Source: Sinorhizobium terangae (GTDB taxonomy: Bacteria > Pseudomonadota > Alphaproteobacteria > Rhizobiales > Rhizobiaceae). From it: a DNA stretch of 64,000 nt. Of the stretch, positions 60,915-64,000 are shown one piece after another. Location: contig NZ_CP121660.1 of NCBI RefSeq assembly GCF_029714365.1, positions 434,001 through 498,000 of the forward strand. The letters run 5' to 3'. The stretch's first letter is position 1, and every line of letters begins with the position of its first letter. The position numbers and the translations under genes were made by a program. The notes below the pieces were generated by a model. The model made no database searches. It was given only the letters and a program-made list of their open reading frames with translations, and was not told where the DNA came from.

Positions 60915-61934
60915 ATGGCAAAGCTGCGTATTGGCGTGATCGGTCTCGGCATGGCGTCGGCGCCGCATGCTCAAAGCCTGCTCGACCTCAACGACAGGGT
61001 CGAGGTCGCTGCCGCTTTCAGCCCCACTGCGGCAAGGCGGAAAGCATTTTCGGATGCCTACGGTTTTGCAGTTTGTGACAAGGCCGAAACGATATTCGGT
61101 GACCCGTCGATAGCCGCCGTCATGATCCTGACGCCGCCCAACACCCATCTCGAGCTGGTGCGGGAGGCAGCTAAGGCGGGCAAGCATGTGCTTCTCGAAA
61201 AACCACTTGAGACCACGTGGGAGAACGCGGGAGCGCTCGTCGAGGCGGCGGAGCGCGCCGGCATAAAGCTCGGCATCGTGCTCCAGCACCGCTTCCGCCC
61301 TGTCAGCGAGGCGCTGGCAAAGCTGATCAATGAGGGGCGCCTCGGCGAGATCGTCAGCGCTTCGGCCCGCCTTCACAATTGGCGGCCACAAAACTATTAC
61401 GACCAGCCGGGACGCGGCACGCGGGCTCGCGACGGCGGCGGCGTACTTCTCACCCAGGCGATCCACACACTCGATCTTTTGGTCTCGCTTGCCGGCCTTC
61501 CGGAGGAGGTCACAGCCTATGCGGCAACCAGCAAGGTGCACCGCATGGAGACCGAGGATCTGGCAATGGCGGCCATCCGCTTCGCGAATGGGGCGATCGG
61601 GGCGGTGAGTGCCACCACCTGCGCCTATCCCGGTTATCCGGACGAGATCGACATCATCGGCACGCGCGGCATGGCACGTCTCGGCGGGCGAAGCCTTACC
61701 GCCTTGTTCCACGATGGCACTGAATTATTGATCGAAGACGAAATGGCTGGTGGTGCCGGCGCCGATCCCATGGCCTTCCCGCACCACCATCATCGCGCGG
61801 TGCTCGCCGATTTTCTCGGTGCCGTCGAGGCTGGACGAGAGCCCCGGGTGAACGGGCGCGAGGCGCTAAAGGTCCACCGCCTTATCAACGCAATTCTCGC
61901 CGCCGCCGAAGGCGGGCAGCCGCAACGGCCCTGA
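60915..61934 (+). CDS. Gfo/Idh/MocA-family oxidoreductase
   Basis: A 339-residue NAD(P)-dependent sugar dehydrogenase with the Rossmann start RIGVIGLGMASAPHAQ, the EKP cofactor/catalytic motif at 95-97 (LLEKPLETT), and a GGGVLLTQAIHTLDLL segment supplying the catalytic His. It is transcribed divergently from the dctP operon and shares its operator region, so it probably oxidises or reduces a sugar acid in the same pathway. The exact substrate is not clear. Confidence 0.88.
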   Translation: MAKLRIGVIGLGMASAPHAQSLLDLNDRVEVAAAFSPTAARRKAFSDAYGFAVCDKAETIFGDPSIAAVMILTPPNTHLELVREAAKAGKHVLLEKPLETTWENAGALVEAAERAGIKLGIVLQHRFRPVSEALAKLINEGRLGEIVSASARLHNWRPQNYYDQPGRGTRARDGGGVLLTQAIHTLDLLVSLAGLPEEVTAYAATSKVHRMETEDLAMAAIRFANGAIGAVSATTCAYPGYPDEIDIIGTRGMARLGGRSLTALFHDGTELLIEDEMAGGAGADPMAFPHHHHRAVLADFLGAVEAGREPRVNGREALKVHRLINAILAAAEGGQPQRP

Positions 61935-61945
61935 AACGGCTTCCC

Positions 61946-62182
61946 TCAAGGCGCGCGGTCGGTGAGGGCGTCGGCTCCCTCCTGTTCGGCGCAATGCGCA
62001 CAGCAGTAGATAGTGTCGCCCTGCTCGACGCCATGCCCGATGACCCGCACGCCGCAATGCGGACATGTCGGAGCAAGTTTCTGGACAGCGCACTCGAAAC
62101 TGTCGAAGGTGTAGGTTCCATCCCCCATCTTCACCTGGAAGGTCTTGTCATATTCATTGCCGCACTGGTCGCATCTGGCCAT
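61946..62182 (-). CDS. Small zinc-ribbon/metallothionein-like protein
   Basis: A 78-residue protein, MARCDQCGNEYDKTFQVKMG, with four CxxC-type pairs or near-pairs (CDQC, CPHC, CCAHC and a single Cys in SFECAV). The pattern fits a small two-site zinc-binding protein sometimes grouped with prokaryotic metallothioneins. GGAGG lies ten bases upstream of ATG 62182, so the 20-codon extension is rejected. It follows the Gfo/Idh gene convergently with only 11 bp between them. Function unknown; metal storage or redox sensing are possible. Confidence 0.8.
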   Translation of the reverse strand: MARCDQCGNEYDKTFQVKMGDGTYTFDSFECAVQKLAPTCPHCGVRVIGHGVEQGDTIYCCAHCAEQEGADALTDRAP

Positions 62183-62238
62183 GGTTGGAGTCCTCCTGTT
62201 CAGTCGGACCAACCTCGCAGGCAGCGTAAGGTTCCGGC

Positions 62239-63183
62239 TCAAGCGGCATGCTCGATCATTCGGATGACGTCCTCGATGCCGCGGGGCTGGATCTCGAGTT
62301 CTTTGAGGCCCGGCAGGTCCCTTGTCGCGACGTTGTCAAAACGCATGAGATCGACCTGATTGCGCGTCACGGGCGCGGCGGGCAGAAATTCCGAGGCCGT
62401 CGCCAATATGCTCCAGACGGCGAACGGCACAGGCACCGTCCTCACTCGCAGGTTGAGTTGCGCCGCGATCTCCCGGACGAGTTCCCGATACGAATAAATG
62501 CGCGGGCCGGCGCACTCGAAAATCGAAGCCTCCGCGGGATTCCGCCCCAGGGCCAAGCGGCTCACGGCTTCCGCGACGTCCTCAACATGAACCGGTTGCA
62601 CGCGAGTGCTGCCTTCGCCGAACAACGGATAGATCGGCAGGAGGCGTACCAACCTTGCGATCGTTGTGATGAACGCGTCATCGGGTCCGGTCATCACAGC
62701 GGGACGGACGATCACCGCGCCTGGAAACGCCGCCTTTACCGCCTCCTCGCCGCGTCCCCGGGCGCGAATGTAGGGCGAACGGGATGTCGCGTTCGCTCCA
62801 ATGCCCGAAATCTGGATGAACCTCTCGACGCCTGCATCCCGTGAAGCGGCCGCCAAATCGGCCGCGGCTTCTACATGGACACGCTCGAAGGTCTGCTCAC
62901 CGCGCTCGACATAAAGGCTGACCGCATTCACGACCGCGCGAGATCCAGCCACGGCAGAGGCCATCGAGGATGGATCCAATATGTCCGCCTCGACCTGCAG
63001 AGATTGTCTCTCGCCGGATGCGTCATCCACTTTGTTCTTGCGCGGATGACGCGAGGCGGCGCGTACAACGACAGCCGTTTCCAGAAGCCTGCTCACGATC
63101 CGCCGTCCAAGGAAGCCCGTTCCGCCGAACACCGTGACAAGGCTCTCATCGACTGGATCGTTTGGACCTGGTTGGTTGATCAT
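62239..63183 (-). CDS. NAD(P)-binding SDR, NDUFA9/complex-I-assembly-like
   Basis: A 314-residue atypical SDR with the nucleotide motif VTVFGGTGFLGRRIV (16-30), ERFIQISGIGANATSRSPYIRARGRGEEAV and VQPVHVEDVAEAV. These are hallmarks of the NDUFA9-like/NmrA-related group that binds NAD(P) without clear dehydrogenase activity. I chose ATG 63183 because the fold begins 13 residues later; the open frame runs 193 codons further without conserved sequence. It is upstream of the zinc-ribbon gene on the same strand (56-bp gap). Confidence 0.82.
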   Translation of the reverse strand: MINQPGPNDPVDESLVTVFGGTGFLGRRIVSRLLETAVVVRAASRHPRKNKVDDASGERQSLQVEADILDPSSMASAVAGSRAVVNAVSLYVERGEQTFERVHVEAAADLAAASRDAGVERFIQISGIGANATSRSPYIRARGRGEEAVKAAFPGAVIVRPAVMTGPDDAFITTIARLVRLLPIYPLFGEGSTRVQPVHVEDVAEAVSRLALGRNPAEASIFECAGPRIYSYRELVREIAAQLNLRVRTVPVPFAVWSILATASEFLPAAPVTRNQVDLMRFDNVATRDLPGLKELEIQPRGIEDVIRMIEHAA

Positions 63184-63411
63184 CTTCGCTGTCCAAGGCT
63201 TGGCAACACGTCGCCGGTCGCGTTTTGCGCGTTGGGGACATGCTTTTCCCAACTCAACACCGGTCAGGAGGCGATGTTCCGCGGGACGCTGCTCTTCGAA
63301 CGGTCTCCACAGCAGTCGCGCGATCGTGAATGATCGGCTCCCATTCCCGGCCTTGCCGGAAGTACTCGGTGGTAACGTAATATTGCGACCGCAGCTGCAG
63401 GGAGGTTGGTT

Positions 63412-63814
63412 ATGCGCAGCCTCATTCGTATCGCCTTTATTGCCGCCGGCCTTGCCGCCATCTCGGCTTTCGCGCAGGAGCGCCAGGTCTACGACCTGCC
63501 GCAGGGCGCGCACCCCCATGATGTCGCACCCGCGCCGGATGGAAGCGTCTGGTACACAGCTCAGCAGCAGGGGGCGCTTGGCATCCTTGATACTGAGACG
63601 GGTAAGGTCCGACAAGTGCCGCTCGGCGAAGGCTCCAGCCCACATGGTGTCATCCAGGGCCCCGGATGGCGCTGCGTGGATCACCGACAGCGGCCTCAAT
63701 GCCGTCGTGCGCTTCGACCCCAAGGCCGAGAAGACCACGGTCTGGGCGCTGCCGCAGGACACCGCTTACGCTAATCTCAATACGGGCGCCTTCGATCACG
63801 ACGGTATCTTCTGG
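63412..63814 (+). pseudogene. Frameshifted, truncated Vgb-like (streptogramin lyase family) remnant
   Basis: ATG 63412 has GGAGG six bases upstream and begins a secreted protein (MRSLIRIAFIAAGLAAISAF signal) with beta-propeller repeats GAHPHDVAPAPDGSVWYTAQ and LGEGSSPHGVIQG. At the ggccccgg run near 63659-63664 the frame breaks. Dropping one C restores the propeller sequence GPDGAAWITDSGLNAVVRFD followed by LPQDTAYANLNTGAFDHDG. This second part then ends abruptly at about 63814, where the stop codon of the opposite-strand cupin gene begins. Only about 130 of the roughly 330 residues usual for this family remain. A one-base sequencing error could explain the frameshift but not the truncation. 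Confidence 0.75.
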
Positions 63815-64000
63815 TCACATCACGGTCACGTAGATCTTGCGCACGGTCTCGATGGTCTTCCAGATGCCGACGAAGCCCGGCTTCATGACGAAGCTGTCGC
63901 CGCTCTTGTAGACGACCGGCTCCCCGTTTTCCGGCGTGAGTTCGACGACGCCGGAAAGGATATGGCAGAACTCGAAGGTCTCGCCCTTGATCGAGCGCGT
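63815..64000 (-). CDS. Cupin-domain protein, C-terminal part (start beyond window)
   Basis: A minus-strand frame open from the window edge to TGA at 63817-63815. The visible 61 residues include RSIKGETFEFCHILSGVVEL, GEPVVYKSGDSFVMKPGFVG and the end KTIETVRKIYVTVM. This is the C-terminal half of a small cupin of the type found in ethanolamine-utilisation or ureidoglycine-related cupins (cupin_3). Its 3' end abuts the broken propeller gene. Confidence 0.75.
   Translation of the reverse strand, partial: TRSIKGETFEFCHILSGVVELTPENGEPVVYKSGDSFVMKPGFVGIWKTIETVRKIYVTVM

Noticed and set aside
60768..61712. 314-codon minus-strand frame
   Set aside because: Antisense to the Gfo/Idh/MocA gene; the plus-strand protein has the GxGxxA-type and EKP motifs.

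Overview
The window looks like accessory DNA from a Rhizobiaceae genome, most likely Sinorhizobium/Ensifer. The evidence is high GC with rhizobial codon use, RIME-like mosaic palindromes, an ExoF/ExoY-type polysaccharide start pair, an actP-cueR copper operon and a TRAP/kdu uronate operon. No rRNA or tRNA genes, CRISPR arrays, phage genes or replication genes were seen. The content would suit a chromid or megaplasmid, but this is inference.

Layout. (1) 1-2.8 kb: the N-terminal part of a large RTX-type repeat protein on the minus strand. (2) 2.9-8.7 kb, minus strand: a nucleotide-sugar and lipid-linked-sugar unit. It holds glucose-1-phosphate cytidylyltransferase (rfbF), CDP-glucose 4,6-dehydratase (rfbG), an E1/ColD-type dehydrase, an epimerase-like SDR, a GtrB-type glycosyltransferase and a GtrA flippase. 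(3) 9.3-24.4 kb: a surface-polysaccharide region. It encodes a GT-C protein, two paralogous GT4 enzymes, an orphan NarL-type regulator, two different sulfotransferases, a Wzx-like flippase, ExoF- and ExoY-like proteins, a PIG-L deacetylase and a sugar aminotransferase. An IS630-family element lies inside a 105-bp RIME-like repeat here. (4) 24.6-27.8 kb: a secreted protein of unknown function and a large MscS-type channel.

(5) 27.9-51.2 kb is the most unusual part. Sugar-polymer genes are interleaved with apparent second-messenger genes and a complete oligopeptide-type ABC importer. The sugar genes are four glycosyltransferases, a polysaccharide deacetylase, a UDP-sugar 6-dehydrogenase, a polysaccharide lyase and an FkbM methyltransferase. 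The signalling candidates are a class III nucleotide cyclase with intact catalytic residues, a cyclase-like DUF3095 protein, a stand-alone cyclic-nucleotide-binding protein and a metallo-beta-lactamase-fold hydrolase. The region also has a 904-residue ABC-exporter-like protein whose ATPase motifs are all degenerate and which carries a triplicated Q-loop-like motif.

(6) 51.2-54.7 kb: copper efflux (copZ-actP-cueR) with a recognisable CueR-type promoter. (7) 54.8-61.9 kb: a seven-gene minus-strand operon (TRAP dctPQM, GntR regulator, kduI, kduD, kdgF) for uptake and catabolism of 4,5-unsaturated uronates, with a divergent Gfo/Idh/MocA dehydrogenase and a candidate operator between them. (8) 61.9-64 kb: a small zinc-ribbon protein, an NDUFA9-like SDR, a frameshifted and truncated Vgb-like lyase remnant, and the end of a cupin gene.

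A plausible reading is that regions 2 and 3 make a modified, probably sulfated, exopolysaccharide. Region 5 may assemble and remodel a uronic-acid polymer under cyclic-nucleotide control. The lyase in region 5 would release unsaturated uronides of the kind region 7 consumes. Those links between regions are inferred from gene content, not shown by the sequence.
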